64,000 bases of DNA, from contig OZ025280.1 of assembly GCA_964019165.1 (NCBI GenBank), forward strand, positions 10,658,428 to 10,722,427, given 5' to 3'. Under the pieces are notes generated by a model. It was not told the origin of the DNA. It saw only the letters and a list, made by a program, of their open reading frames with translations, and ran no database searches. Numbering within the stretch: the first letter of the stretch is position 1; each line of letters starts with the position of its first letter. Positions 42,545 through 55,053 of this stretch are shown one piece after another. The DNA is from Mastigias papua (lineage: Eukaryota > Cnidaria > Scyphozoa > Rhizostomeae > Mastigiidae). Position numbers and translations under genes: made by a program.

Positions 42545-43660
42545 ATGTCGCTTGACCAAGCTCAGCAACCATTAGTACTTGAATTGCAAAATCAAATGTC
42601 AGCCATGCAAGCAGCTTTAGAAGGTAATTCCCAAGCTAGTCTTTTTAAGCCCAAAATGTTTAACGGGTTTCCAACGGAAGATGTAAACGAGTGGCTTCTA
42701 CAGTTCGAGCGCTACTCCAAATTTTATGGATGGTCCAACTCTAAGAAGTTAAATGCATTGTCCTTGCTGTTAGGAGGTTCTGCGTCGGCTTGGTTTCAAA
42801 CTTTGCCTAACGAGACAACTTCCGATTTTAACGAATTAGTGGGAGAACTGAAAACGCGATTTGGATCTCAGAATCTAGAATTTTTCTTTCGACAAGAGTT
42901 GTACTCTCGAAAACAGGGTCAAAACGAACCGCTTGCTCTGTATACGGAAGACATCATTAAGAAATCTCAGCGTCTTTCTTTGTCCGATAAAGATATGATG
43001 AACATTTTTGTGAACGGCCTAAACGATGCTATTAAAACTCACGTACTCCTTAACCAACCAAAAACATTTGCCGAGGCAGAAAACCTTGCGCGTTTACGTG
43101 ATTCAGTGTCAAAAACCAGTGCTCATACTTTTCCTCTAGCACCTCCATCAGTACCAGCTCAGGAACAGCGCATAAAAGAGCTTGAAGGCCAGGTAAATCT
43201 CTTGTTTTCCCTTGCAAACAAAACTCCCCATCAGGATGCTGCCCAGTTAGATGCCCTAAGTGCAAACAATACCATTGTAACCCCGTCTCAAGCTGCTAAT
43301 CCTTCCGGTGACTTCCAGGGTCTGAGACATGAAATAATAGCTGCCATTCAGACAGGTTTTAGACAAGAGGCGCGAAGAAGTAACCATGGAAACAATCAAC
43401 ATAATTGGAAAGCAACAAACACTTTTGCTAGGGGTAGAAATATCCGCACGAGCGATGGGCGGCCCATTTGTAATGCGTGTAATCGCGTAGGTCACGTGGC
43501 CCGTTATTGCTGGGATGTTCCACAAAGAACTCAGCAGCCCCCGTTCCGTGGAGGTTCCCGTAGTTTTGCAGGCCAACATGCACAGTCCCAATACCAGCAG
43601 CCGCAAAATCGTAATGATGCTTCTTTAAACGGCCCAGGGCCCTCTCAATGGGGACAGTGA
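42545..43660 (+). CDS. gag: Gag protein of element A2
   Basis: 371 residues, identical in protein sequence to A1 Gag: Retrotrans_gag region about 38-185, CCHC knuckle C309, C312, H317, C322, QWGQ terminus. Identity of the whole gag contrasts with scattered changes in pol and suggests recent descent from one source or recombination between copies. Confidence 0.95.
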   Translation: MSLDQAQQPLVLELQNQMSAMQAALEGNSQASLFKPKMFNGFPTEDVNEWLLQFERYSKFYGWSNSKKLNALSLLLGGSASAWFQTLPNETTSDFNELVGELKTRFGSQNLEFFFRQELYSRKQGQNEPLALYTEDIIKKSQRLSLSDKDMMNIFVNGLNDAIKTHVLLNQPKTFAEAENLARLRDSVSKTSAHTFPLAPPSVPAQEQRIKELEGQVNLLFSLANKTPHQDAAQLDALSANNTIVTPSQAANPSGDFQGLRHEIIAAIQTGFRQEARRSNHGNNQHNWKATNTFARGRNIRTSDGRPICNACNRVGHVARYCWDVPQRTQQPPFRGGSRSFAGQHAQSQYQQPQNRNDASLNGPGPSQWGQ

Positions 43661-43666
43661 GGGCCC
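43624..43666 (+). promoter_or_regulatory. -1 frameshift signal, A2 gag/pol
   Basis: Identical to A1: TTTAAAC at 43624-43630, stem arms 43637-43644 and 43659-43666, 14-nt loop. Confidence 0.9.
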
Positions 43667-46600
43667 CCCAGCCATTCCCGAGAAACCAAAAAGTCCCGCC
43701 AGCTTTTACGCAAAGAAATAAAACAGTCAGTTCATCAATGCCTAGTAACAGAGATATCTCAGAGGTTCAAAAGTTTTCCCAAGGAACCCAAACCGATTTT
43801 ACGGACGAGAATTTTGCTATTGAACGTGAAGTCAAAAACACAATCAGCCCATCTTTACAAGTACATTCTAAAACATTGCATGCTGTATCGACCCCATCTA
43901 ATGTCTTGATCTGGGGAACTATTTTAAAGCAGCATTTTAAGCTATTGGTAGATACTGGTGCCGCAGTAACAGTCGTTAGTGAAGGATTTTTTCATGATGT
44001 TTTGAGATGTAAATATGCTTTGACGCAGAAACAGCTTTTTGAGAGTATTAAAACCGCAAATGGGGGCACAGTACCTGTAACCGGTGCCGTATCTTTTGAT
44101 CTTTCGATTGGACAATGTGATTATGATTGTAATGCTGTCGTTGTTCCGGACTTGTCGTATAATGTCGTCCTAGGGAGAGATTTTTTACAGAAATATCGCG
44201 CAGTAGTGGATGTTGGTAATGAAAAGGTAACGTTTGCCGGAAATGATAGCGTATGTTTTGCTAACGGTGATACTCCCCCGCTGACTGCTGACGTTAGAAT
44301 AGCAAGAACGTTCGTTATTGATGGTAGTAGTGAAGTTGTTATTCCAGCTGTCTTAACATCATTTCCCTCTGAACCTGCTGTAGGTTTAATAGAAGGAGTA
44401 CCCAAACTTTCTGATCGTTATCATCTACTTTGCGCATCTACACTTTGCCAGCCCGATAGTGACGGTAAAGTAACCCTGCGGCTGATTAATCCTTCGGATT
44501 CTCCCGTGTTGATCCATAAAGGTGCTACCATTGCAAAATTTGAAGAGACAAAAGTCACCGATGACATTATTCCTCTTGATTCAGACCCCTCTGTTTCTGC
44601 CATGGACTCCCATGTTAACACTGCATCAGGAATGACTCCTCTGAAATTCAGTTGTTTGCCTGGTCGAAATCTATCCTCTCAAGAAAATCATAAGCTACAA
44701 ACATTGTTAGACCAATATTCTGATATTTTCGCTAAATCCACCTTAGATTTAGGCCACACAACTATAGTTCAGCATGGGATTGATACAGGTAATGCGATGC
44801 CCATCAAACAACAACCATATCGCGTCTCGCACAGCCAGAAGGCCTCTATTGAAAAGCACATTAATGAAATGCTAGATCAAGGCATTATTGAGGTTTCTTC
44901 TAGCCCATGGAGCTCTCCAGTTGTACTTGTCAAGAAGAAAGATGGGGGGACCCGTTTTTGCATTGATTATCGGAAACTAAACGCTGTAACCCGTAAGGAC
45001 AGTTATCCACTCCCAAGAATCGATGATGCTTTAGACTCTCTCGCTGGAGCCAAATATTTTTCAACCTTCGATCTTCAATCGGGTTACCACCAAGTTGCTA
45101 TGCATCCGGATTCTAAAGAGAAAACTGCATTCATTTCACATGCTGGATTGTACCAGTTTAATGTTCTTAGTTTCGGTTTAACCAATGCTCCCCCACAATT
45201 TCAACGACTTATGTCCAGAATATTGCATGGCCTCGAAAGGAAGATATGCCTCGTTTACATAGATGACGTCATCATATTTTCATCGTCCTTTTCGGATCAT
45301 TTATCTCGTTTAAAAACTGTTTTCGATCGATTCCGTGCTGCCAACCTAACATTAAAGCCATCAAAATGTCATTTCGCTCAAGATTCAGTGAACTATCTTG
45401 GATTTATCGTATCTTCGTCGGGCATTGCCCCTGATCCGCAGAAACTCGAGGCTGTTAAGTCTTTTCCTACGCCAAAAACTGTGAAAGAAGTTCGCAGCTT
45501 TCTGGGCCTATGTAATTATTATCGTCGTTTTGTCGAAGGGTTCTCGAAGATTGCCTCACCGTTGAATACTTTAACTCGTAAAAACATCTCGTTTGTTTGG
45601 ACTCCAGATTGCGAAACTGCCTTTTCAGAGCTGAAAAAACGCTTGTGCTCGCCGCCAATTTTAGCATATCCAAATTTCTCTGCGCCATTTCATCTTTATA
45701 CGGATGCAAGCCAGACTGCATTAGGTTACATTCTTGGTCAGATAGTAGATGGAAAAGAAGTTGTTCTGGCATATGGAGGACGTGAGCTTACTGTAACAGA
45801 AAAACGTTATAGCACAACAGAACGTGAAGCGCTGGCAGTAGTTGATGGCATAAAACGATATCAACCATATCTTTCTGGAAAAAGGTTTTTTGTTCACACC
45901 GATCATGGGAGTTTGTCGTGGCTGATGAAAGTACGGGATCCAACTGGCAGGCTTGCTCGATGGGCACTACAATTACAACAGTATGATTTTGAAATAATTC
46001 ATCGTGCCGGTACTCTTAATGGTAATGCAGATGCCCTTTCTCGCCGTTCTTATGCACCCCCGCAACATTTAATCAAGCCTGAATCTATTCCATCGTCTTT
46101 AACACGTCCTGTCGCGGTAATTGAGCATCCTTGCCCGCAACCAGACTCACTAGCTAAGCTACAGCGAGAGGACAGGGACCTCGCTGATATCATCAGATAT
46201 CTAGAATCCACTCAGTTACCAGCCGACGACTCACAAGCCCGTTCATTGTTACTATCTATCGACGACTTCTATTTAGATGAAAATGAAATTTTGTGTCACC
46301 TTTGGAGCCCTGGTAAAAGAAGAGCTCGGTCCTTGTCCAGTCAAGTTGTCATACCTGCCTCTTTGCGCCACGAGATCCTTGTTGCTTGCCACGACGATCC
46401 AACTGGTAGTCATTTTGGAATCACAAAAACGTATGAGAAAATTCGGGCGCGTTATTATTGGCCCAACATGTACAAGGATGTTGCCCATTGGTGCAACTCA
46501 TGTGTCGATTGTGCAATGAAAAAGATTCCTAGGAGGGCACATAAAGCTCCTCTCCTCCCAATTCCAGTGCAAGGAGCGTTTGATCGTATTGCTATGGATG

Positions 46601-47655
46601 CTCTTGGTCCTTTCCCGCCATCCCACGATGGAAATCGCTATATCATCGTTTTTTCAGACTACTATACTCGCTGGCCGGAGGCTTTTGCTTTGCCATCTAT
46701 CGAAGCTCCGCGTATCGCTGAATTACTCGTAAACGAAATTGTAGCGCGTCATGGTGCCCCACGCGCCTTGTTATCGGACCGAGGACCTAATTTTATGGCA
46801 TCTATCGTAAAGGAAGTCTGTAAACTTTTGAACACGCGGCGCTTACACACCACTGCTTATCACCCGCAGACGGACGGCCTAGTGGAACGTTTTAATGGCA
46901 CACTAGCTGAAGCGCTATCTATGTACGTTAGCACGAATCAGAAGGACTGGGATAAGCATTTACCGTTGGTATTGTTTGCATACCGAGTTTCTCTCAATGC
47001 CACTACAGGTGAGTCACCATTCTACTTATTATACGGACGAGAACCACGCCTACCTATTGATGCGGCCCTTATTTTGCCCGATTCAAATGTATCTACATCA
47101 GTTGCGCAGCTTCGTGCTAAAATTGTTGAAAACATTGAAAGTGCTCAACAGCTTATTCTCTCGAACACGCAACTGGCTCAACAAAAAATGAAATCGTACT
47201 ATGATAAGAAGGCTTCACCTGTTCCTTTCGAAGTCGGTAGTCGCGTATGGGTATACACCCCGAAGAAAAAAAAGGGCTTATCAAAAAAACTCCAGCACAA
47301 TTTTCACGGACCATATCGTATTGTCGCTAAATTGTCGCCCGTTCATTTCAAATTACGCACTCTAGATAATCGTCCAGTTTCAGTTCCAGTGCACGCAAAT
47401 CGTCTTAAGCCATATTATGACCCGGCTGATCGCCCTATTGAACCGCCGAATGACGACCTTATAACACCGGATCTCCAGGAGTCAGATTTACCGTCGGATA
47501 GCTTTGTCTCAGAAGTCTTACCAGATGTTCCTAGCACTCTCTCTGAGGGAAATTCGGTTCCAACTCCATTAAATGTTGACAATACAGAAGACTCAGAGCC
47601 GCCGATTACGCGTCCAGAAGATCGATTCCAGCCAGCCATAATTCGCGCTATATAA
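43648..47655 (+). CDS. pol: Pol polyprotein of element A2
   Basis: 1335 residues, same domain order as A1 (protease DTGA 102-105, YIDD 537-540, RNase H, HHCC, D984/D1044/E1080, GPY/F, tail motifs). It differs from A1 at about 11 residues. Three lie in RT at positions where A1, B, C and D agree: F474 in the block TFDLQSGYH (L in the others), R531 in HGLERK (W in the others) and T568 in NLTLKPSK (K in the others). The catalytic aspartates are kept. The frame is open, but RT activity may be reduced; that is inference from conservation only. Confidence 0.94.
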   Translation: MGTVRAPQPFPRNQKVPPAFTQRNKTVSSSMPSNRDISEVQKFSQGTQTDFTDENFAIEREVKNTISPSLQVHSKTLHAVSTPSNVLIWGTILKQHFKLLVDTGAAVTVVSEGFFHDVLRCKYALTQKQLFESIKTANGGTVPVTGAVSFDLSIGQCDYDCNAVVVPDLSYNVVLGRDFLQKYRAVVDVGNEKVTFAGNDSVCFANGDTPPLTADVRIARTFVIDGSSEVVIPAVLTSFPSEPAVGLIEGVPKLSDRYHLLCASTLCQPDSDGKVTLRLINPSDSPVLIHKGATIAKFEETKVTDDIIPLDSDPSVSAMDSHVNTASGMTPLKFSCLPGRNLSSQENHKLQTLLDQYSDIFAKSTLDLGHTTIVQHGIDTGNAMPIKQQPYRVSHSQKASIEKHINEMLDQGIIEVSSSPWSSPVVLVKKKDGGTRFCIDYRKLNAVTRKDSYPLPRIDDALDSLAGAKYFSTFDLQSGYHQVAMHPDSKEKTAFISHAGLYQFNVLSFGLTNAPPQFQRLMSRILHGLERKICLVYIDDVIIFSSSFSDHLSRLKTVFDRFRAANLTLKPSKCHFAQDSVNYLGFIVSSSGIAPDPQKLEAVKSFPTPKTVKEVRSFLGLCNYYRRFVEGFSKIASPLNTLTRKNISFVWTPDCETAFSELKKRLCSPPILAYPNFSAPFHLYTDASQTALGYILGQIVDGKEVVLAYGGRELTVTEKRYSTTEREALAVVDGIKRYQPYLSGKRFFVHTDHGSLSWLMKVRDPTGRLARWALQLQQYDFEIIHRAGTLNGNADALSRRSYAPPQHLIKPESIPSSLTRPVAVIEHPCPQPDSLAKLQREDRDLADIIRYLESTQLPADDSQARSLLLSIDDFYLDENEILCHLWSPGKRRARSLSSQVVIPASLRHEILVACHDDPTGSHFGITKTYEKIRARYYWPNMYKDVAHWCNSCVDCAMKKIPRRAHKAPLLPIPVQGAFDRIAMDALGPFPPSHDGNRYIIVFSDYYTRWPEAFALPSIEAPRIAELLVNEIVARHGAPRALLSDRGPNFMASIVKEVCKLLNTRRLHTTAYHPQTDGLVERFNGTLAEALSMYVSTNQKDWDKHLPLVLFAYRVSLNATTGESPFYLLYGREPRLPIDAALILPDSNVSTSVAQLRAKIVENIESAQQLILSNTQLAQQKMKSYYDKKASPVPFEVGSRVWVYTPKKKKGLSKKLQHNFHGPYRIVAKLSPVHFKLRTLDNRPVSVPVHANRLKPYYDPADRPIEPPNDDLITPDLQESDLPSDSFVSEVLPDVPSTLSEGNSVPTPLNVDNTEDSEPPITRPEDRFQPAIIRAI

Positions 47656-47682
47656 ACTGCCTATGGACATCCGTCCCCAGCT

Positions 47683-47717
47683 CAAGCCGGGAGGCTTGTT
47701 CTAAAAGGGGGGAGTCA
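47683..47717 (+). other. Pre-PPT hairpin and polypurine tract of A2
   Basis: CAAGCC, GGGA, GGCTTG (47683-47698), then AAAAGGGGGGAG and TCA before the 3' LTR. Confidence 0.86.
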
Positions 47718-48195
47718 TGTTACGAAAAGGAGGCTCATCGCCAGTTTGCACAGATTGAGGAATGACGTTATAACTATTTCAAAATTAAATCGCAACTGCT
47801 GGTGCAATAATTGCATCAGAAACCCGTAGGAAGAACCAGATTGGACAATTTACTGTTAATTCTTATTTTTAGTTCATTTCGTAATCTATTAGCTGTGAGT
47901 TATAAAAGGCGTAGTTTTAGAGGTAGATAAGAGTCTTTTTGGTTAGAGAGAAGTAGACGTTCTGCCAAGCTGGTATTATTTTTTAGAAAACTCTGATAGT
48001 ATAGCGTAGGGCACATCAAGATTGACCTGTTGAATTCAAGAGAAGGTCCTTGCCGATAGATTCCTGTATCAAGCCTTCAGGTCGTAAGTTTTATTCTTAT
48101 TCGTAAATAGAACGTTGAAATATCGTACAGACTTTTAAGAAATTGTTGCCCTAAGAACTCACAGTTGAGCCCCTTCATAAAAGATAGGCTTAACA
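47718..48195 (+). repeat. 3' LTR of A2 (478 bp)
   Basis: One difference from 41709-42186. TATAAAAGG at 47901-47909. Followed by GTAT and satellite in phase. Confidence 0.97.
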
Positions 48196-51100
48196 GTATG
48201 GCCTAAGAGCAGCTATATGTATGGTATGTCTCTTCTCCACAACTATAAGAGATATGATGAAAATTCCTTTACAGATCGACAGAGAATATTCGATTACACA
48301 TTATTTTCGTCTCAAATGCATAAGGAGACACGAATGATATTTTTCGCAACTATACCCTGCACTTGTATAGTACTGTGTATAGGCAGTATCGCCTAAGAGC
48401 ACCTACATGTATGGTATGTCTCTTCTCCACACCTTTGATAGATATGATGAAAAGTCCTTTACAGATCGACAGAGAATATTCGATTACATATTATTTTGTC
48501 TCAAATGTATAAGGAGACACGAATGATATTGTTCGGAACTATACCCTGCACTTGTATAGTACTGTGTATAGGCAGTATCGCCTAAGAGCACCTACATGTA
48601 TGGTATGTCTCTTCTCCACACCTTTGATAGATATGATGACAAGTCCTTTACAGATCGACAGAGAATATTCGATTACATATTATTTTGTCTCAAAGGTATA
48701 AGGAGACACGAATGATATTGTTCGCAACTATACCCTGCACTTGTATAGTACTGTGTATAGGCAGTATGCCCTAAGAGCACCTATATGTATGGTATGTCTC
48801 TTCTCCACAACTATGATGGATATGATGAAAATTCCTTTACAGATCGACAGAGAATAGTCGATTACATATTATTTTCGTCTCAAATGTATAAGGAGACACG
48901 AATGATATTTTTCGCAACTATACCCTGCACTTGTATAGTACTGTGTATAGGCAGTATGGCCTAAGAGCACCTATATGTATGGTATGTCTCTTCTCCACAA
49001 CTTTGATAGATATGATAAAAGGTCCTTTACAGATCGACAGAGAATATTCGATTACATATTATTTTCGTCTCAAATGTATAAGGAGACACGAATGATATTT
49101 TTCGCAACCATACCCTGCACTTGTATAGTACAGTGTATAGGCAGTATGGCCTAAGAGCACCTATATGTATGGTATGTCTCTTCTCCACAACTTTGATAGA
49201 TATGATGAAAAGTTCTTAACAGATCGACAGAGAATATTCGATTACATATTATTTTCGTCTCAAATGTATAAGGAGACACGAATGATATTTTTCGCAACTA
49301 TACCCTGCACTTGTATAGTACTGTGTATAGGCAGTATGGCCTAAGAGCACCTATATGTATTGTATGTCTCTTCTCCACAACTATGATAGATATGATGAAA
49401 ATTCCTTTACAGATCGACAGAGAATATTCGATTACATATTATTTTCGTCTCAAATGTATAAGGAGACACGAATGATATTTTTCGCAACTATACCCTGAAC
49501 TTATATAGTACTGTGTATAGGCAGTATGGCCTAAGAGCACCTATATGTATGGTATGTCTCTTCTCCACAACTATGATAGATATGATGAAAAGTCCTTAAC
49601 AGATCGACAGAGAATATTCGATTACATATTATTTTCGTCTCAAATGTATAAGGAGACACGAATGCTATTTTTCGCAACTATACCCCGCACTTGTATAGTA
49701 CAGTGTATAGGCAGTATGGCCTAAGAGCACCTATATGTATGGTATGTCTCTTCTCCACAACTATGATAGATATGATGAAAATTCCTTTACAGATCGACAG
49801 AGAATATTCGATTACATATTATTTTCGTCTCAAATGTATAAGGAGACACGAATGATATTGTTCGCAACTATACCCTGCACTTATATAGTACTGTGTATAG
49901 GCAGTATGGCCTAAGAGCACCTATATGTATGGTATGTCTCTTCTCCACAACTAGGATAGATATGATGAAAAGTCCTTTACATATCGACAGAGAATATTCG
50001 CTTACATATTATTTTCGTCTTAAATGTATAAGGAGACAGGAATGATATTTTTCGCAACTATACCCTGCACCTGTATAGTACTGTGTATAGGCAGTATGGC
50101 CTAATAGCACCTATATGTATGGTATGTCTCTTCTCCAAAACTATGATAGATATGATGAAAATTCCTTTACAGATCGACAGAGAATATTCGATTACATATT
50201 ATTTTCGTCTCAAATGTATAAGGAGACACGAATGATATTTTTCGCAACTATACCCTGCACTTGTATAGTACTGTGTATAGGCAGTATGGCCTAAGAGCAC
50301 CTATAGGTATGGTATGTCTCTTCTCCACAACTATGATAGATATGATGAAAATTCCTTTACAGATCGACAGAGAATATTCGATTACATATTATTTTTGTCT
50401 CAAATGTATAAGGAGACACGAATGATATTTGTCGCAACTATACCCTGCACTTGTATAGTACTGTGTATAGGCAGTATGGCCTAATAGCACCTATATGTAT
50501 GGTATGTCTCTTCTCCACAACTATGATAGATATGATGAAAATTCCTTTACAGGTCGACAGAGAATATTCGATTACATATTATTTTCGTCTCAAATGTATA
50601 AGGAGACACGAATGATATTTTTTGCAACTATAACCTGCACTTGTATAGTACTGTGTATAGGCAGTATGGCCTAAGAGCACCTACATGTATGGTATGTCTC
50701 TTCTCCACAACTATAAGAGATATGATGAAAATTCCTTTACAGGTCGACAGAGAATATTCGATTACATATTATTGTCGTCTCAAATGTATAAGGAGACACG
50801 AATGATATTTTTTGCAACTATACCCTGCACTTGTATAGTACTGTGTATAGGCAGTATGGCCTAAGAGCACCTACATGTATGGTATGTCTCTTCTCCACAA
50901 CTATAAGAGATATGATGAAAATTCCTTTACAGGTCGACAGAGAATATTCGATTACATATTATTTTCGTCTCAAATGTATAAGGAGACACGAATGATATTT
51001 TTTGCAACTATACCCTGCACTTGTATAGTACTGTGTATAGGCAGTATGGCCTAAGAGCACCTACATGTATGGTATGTCTCTTCTCCACAACTATAAGAGA

Positions 51101-54100
51101 TATGATGAAAATTCCTTTACAGATCGACAGAGAATATTCGATTACCTATTATTTTCGTCTCAAATGTATAAGGAGACACGAATGATATTTGTCGCAACTA
51201 TACCCTGCACTTGTATAGTACTGTGTATAGGCAGTATGGCCTAATAGCACCTATATGTATGGTATGTCTCTTCTCCACAACTATGATAGATATGATGAAA
51301 ATTCCTTTACAGGTCGACAGAGAATATTCGATTACATATTATTTTCGTCTCAAATGTATAAGGAGACACGAATGATATTTTTTGCAACTATACCCTGCAC
51401 TTGTATAGTACTGTGTATAGGCAGTATGGCCTAAGAGCACCTACATGTATGGTATGTCTCTTCTCCACAACTATAAGAGATATGATGAAAATTCCTTTAC
51501 AGGTCGACAGAGAATATTCGATTACATATTATTGTCGTCTCAAATGTATAAGGAGACACGAATGATATTTTTTGCAACTATACCCTGCACTTGTATAGTA
51601 CTGTGTATAGGCAGTATGGCCTAAGAGCACCTACATGTATGGTATGTCTCTTCTCCACAACTATAAGAGATATGATGAAAATTCCTTTACAGGTCGACAG
51701 AGAATATTCGATTACATATTATTTTCGTCTCAAATGTATAAGGAGACACGAATGATATTTTTTGCAACTATACCCTGCACTTGTATAGTACTGTGTATAG
51801 GCAGTATGGCCTAAGAGCACCTACATGTATGGTATGTCTCTTCTCCACAACTATAAGAGATATGATGAAAATTCCTTTACAGACCGACAGAGAATATTCG
51901 ATTACCTATTATTTTCGTCTCAAATGTATAAGGAGACACGAATGATATTTGTCGCAACTATACCCTGCACCTGTATAGTACTGTGTATAGGCAGTATGGC
52001 CTAAGAGCACCTATATGTATGGTATGTCTCTTCTCCACAACTATAAGAGATATGATGAAAATTCCTTTACAGATCGACAGAGACTATTCCATTACATATA
52101 ATTTTCATCTCAAATGTATAAGGAGACACGAATGATATTTTTCGCAACTATACCCTGCACCTGTATAGTACTGTGTATAGGCAGTATGGCCTAAGAGCAC
52201 CTATATGTATGGTATGTCTCTTCTCCACAACTATGATAGATATGATGAAAATTCCTTTACAGATCGACAGAGAATATTCGATTACATATTATTTTCATCT
52301 CAAATGTATAAGGAGACACGAATGATATTTGTCGCAACTATACCCTGCACCTGTATAGTACTGTGTATTGGCAGTATGGCCTAAGGGCAGCTATATGTAT
52401 GGTATGTCTCTTCTCCACAACTATAAGAGATATGATGAAAATTCCTTTACAGACCGACAGAGAATATTCGATTACACATTATTTTCGTCTCAAATGTATA
52501 AGGAGACACGAATGATATTTTTCGCAACTATACCCTGAACTTATATAGTACTGTGTATAGGCAGTATGGCCTAAGAGCACCTATATGTATGGTATGTCTC
52601 TTCTCCACAACTATGATAGATATGATGAAAAGTCCTGAACAGATCGACAGAGAATATTCGATTACATATTATTTTCGTCTCACATGTATAAGGAGACACG
52701 AATGATATTTTTCGCAACTATACCCCGCACTTGTATAGTACTGTGTATAGGCAGTATGGCCTAAGAGCACCTATATGTATGGTATGTCTCTTCTCCACAA
52801 CTATGATAGATATGATGAAAATTCCTTTACAGATCGACAGAGAATATTCGATTACCTATTATTTTCGTCTCAAATGTATAAGGAGACACGAATGATATTT
52901 GTCGCAACTATACCCTGCACTTGTATAGTACTGTGTATAGGCAGTATGGCCTAATAGCACCTATATGTATGGTATGTCTCGTCTCCACAACTATGATAGA
53001 TATGATGAAAATTCCTTTACAGATCGACAGAGAATAGTCGATTACATATTATTTTCGTCTCAAATGTATAAGGAGACACGAATGATATTTTTCGCAACTA
53101 TACCCTGCACTTGTATAGTACTGTGTATAGGCAGTATGGCCTAAGAGCACCTATATGTATGGTATGTCTCTTCTCCACAACTATAAGAGATATGATGAAA
53201 ATTCCTTTACAGATCGACAGAGAATATTCGATTACATATTATTTTCGTCTCAAATGTATAAGGAGGCACGAATGATATTTTTCGCAACTATACCATGCAC
53301 TTGTATAGTACTGTGTATAGGCAGTATGGCCTAAGAGCACCTATATGTATGGTATGTCTCTTCTCTACAACTTTGATAGATATGATGAAAAGTCCTTTAC
53401 AGATCGACAGAGAATATTCGATTACATATTATTTTCGTCTCAAATGTATAAGGAGGCACGAATGATATTTTTCGCAACTATACCATGCACTTGTATAGTA
53501 CTGTGTATAGGCAGTATGGCCTAAGAGCACCTATATGTATGGTATGTCTCTTCTCCACAACTATGATAGATATGATGAAAAGTCCTTAACAGATCGACAG
53601 AGAATATTCTATTACATATTATTTTCGTCTCAAATATATAAGGAGACACGAATGATATTTTTCGCAACTATACCCTGCACCTGTATAGTACTGTGTATTG
53701 GCAGTATGACCTAAGAGCACCTACATGTATGGTATGTCTCTTCTCCACAACTTTGATAGATATGATGAAAAGTCCTTTACAGATCGACAGAGAATATTCG
53801 ATTACATATTATTTTCGTCTCAAATGTATAAGGAGGCACGAATGATATTGTTCGCAACTATACCATGCACTTGTATAGTACTGTGTATAGGCAGTATGGC
53901 CTAAGAGCACCTATATGTATGGTATGTCTCTTCTCCACAACTTTGATAGATATGATGAAAAGTCCTTAACAGATCGACAGAGAATATTCGATTACATATT
54001 ATTTTCGTCTCAAATGTATAAGGAGACACGAATGATATTGTTCGCAACTATACCCCGCACTTGTATAGTACTGTGTATAGGCAGTATGGCCTAAGAGCAC

Positions 54101-54467
54101 CTATATGTATGGTATGTCTCGTCTCCACAACTATGATAGATATGATGAAAATTCCTTTACAGATCGACAGAGAATATTCGATTACATATTAGTTTCGTCT
54201 CAAATGTATAAGGAGACACGAATGATATTTTTCGCAACTATACCCTGCACTTGTATAGTACTGTGTATAGGCAGTATGGCCTAAGAGCAGCTATATGTAT
54301 GGTATGTCTCTTCCCCACAACTATAAGAGATATGATGAAAATTCCTTTACAGATCGACAGAGAATATTCGATTACATATTATTTTCGTCTCAAATGTATA
54401 AGGAGACACGAATGATATTTTTCGCAACTATACCCTGCACTTGTATAGTACTGTGTATAGGCAGTAT
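48196..54467 (+). repeat. 190-bp satellite, segment 6
   Basis: About 33 monomers. It includes a 760-bp (4-monomer) higher-order repeat at 50474-51993 and two 1-bp-shorter monomers near 48495 and 48685 (ATTATTTTGTCTC). Ends GTAT (54464-54467), the left target duplication of D. Confidence 0.96.
50474..51993 (+). repeat. Satellite higher-order repeat, two 760-bp tetramers
   Basis: Units 50474-51233 and 51234-51993. Each runs CTAATAGC/AGGTCGAC, CTACATG/ATTGTCG, CTACATG/ATTTTCG, ATTACCTATT/TTTGTCGC. Only a few substitutions separate the two units. Confidence 0.85.
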
Positions 54468-55016
54468 TGTAATACCACTTTCAAGGGGGTATCACAGATG
54501 TGAGTTCGAAGGCTAGTAATAAGTTCAAAGATGTAGATAGATGAATTAAACTAATAGACTCACGACCTCAAACTTTTAACGGCAGCATCAGACGCAGAGA
54601 ATACACGGCTTCTTTCGTCAACTTTGCAAACGGCAAGAACAAGAAAAACTCTAACGGCAAGAATTACTAAACAGCAATTTGTAACTTGTCACAGCGTCTC
54701 GGCTTTTGGGCTTTTACCTTCTAGCTTCACGTCCACGTCTAAACTTTCGTCCGAAAATTGCGTCTTATCTCGGCAGATTCACTTTTCGACTGACTGTGAC
54801 AGAAGTTACTTACAATTTTTACATAAGAAAAACAATAGAATGATAGCAATCCAAAAATTGTCCATATAAGGTTATAAAGGAAAAATGAAACGGAAAAAGT
54901 ATCAAATGAATAGGCCGAGCACGTGATCAGCTAGAGACCTGGCACGAGTACCAAAATAGCCCCCTGATCACGTGCACGTACTAACAAAAACTATTATCCT
55001 TACGCTATTTACAACA
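54468..55016 (-). repeat. 3' LTR of element D (549 bp)
   Basis: In + coordinates starts TGTAATACC and ends TTTACAACA. In element sense it starts TGTTGTAAATAG and ends GGTATTACA. It includes a 12-bp inverted repeat in U3. Confidence 0.96.
54919..54975 (-). promoter_or_regulatory. Inverted E-box repeat in U3 of the D LTR
   Basis: GCACGTGATCAG (54919-54930) and its exact reverse complement CTGATCACGTGC (54964-54975), 33 bp apart. Each arm contains the palindromic E-box CACGTG. The 5' LTR copy has one arm changed to GCAAGTGATCAG. Confidence 0.6.
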
Positions 55017-55052
55017 TGGCTCCCCTTTTTAAAGACAAGACGCCCGTCTTGT
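55017..55052 (-). other. Polypurine tract and pre-PPT hairpin of D
   Basis: Element sense: ACAAGAC, GGGC, GTCTTGT (55035-55052), then AAAAAGGGGAGCCA (55017-55030). Compared with the CAAGCC/GGCTTG stem of the others, one C-G pair has become A-T on both arms. Confidence 0.87.
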
Positions 55053-55053
55053 A

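Larger units (their letters stand above)
41709..48195 (+). mobile_element. Ty3/gypsy LTR retrotransposon, copy A2 (complete)
   Basis: Complete 6487-bp relative of A1 with 478-bp LTRs that differ at one position and target duplication GTAT (41705-41708 and 48196-48199). Both frames are open. A2 differs from A1 at fixed LTR and leader positions, so they are separate insertions from close sources, not a duplicated block. Confidence 0.97.

Noticed and set aside
1..48195. A1 and A2 as an assembly duplication of one locus
   Set aside because: They have different target flanks (ATGG versus GTAT) and consistent differences in LTR, leader and pol.
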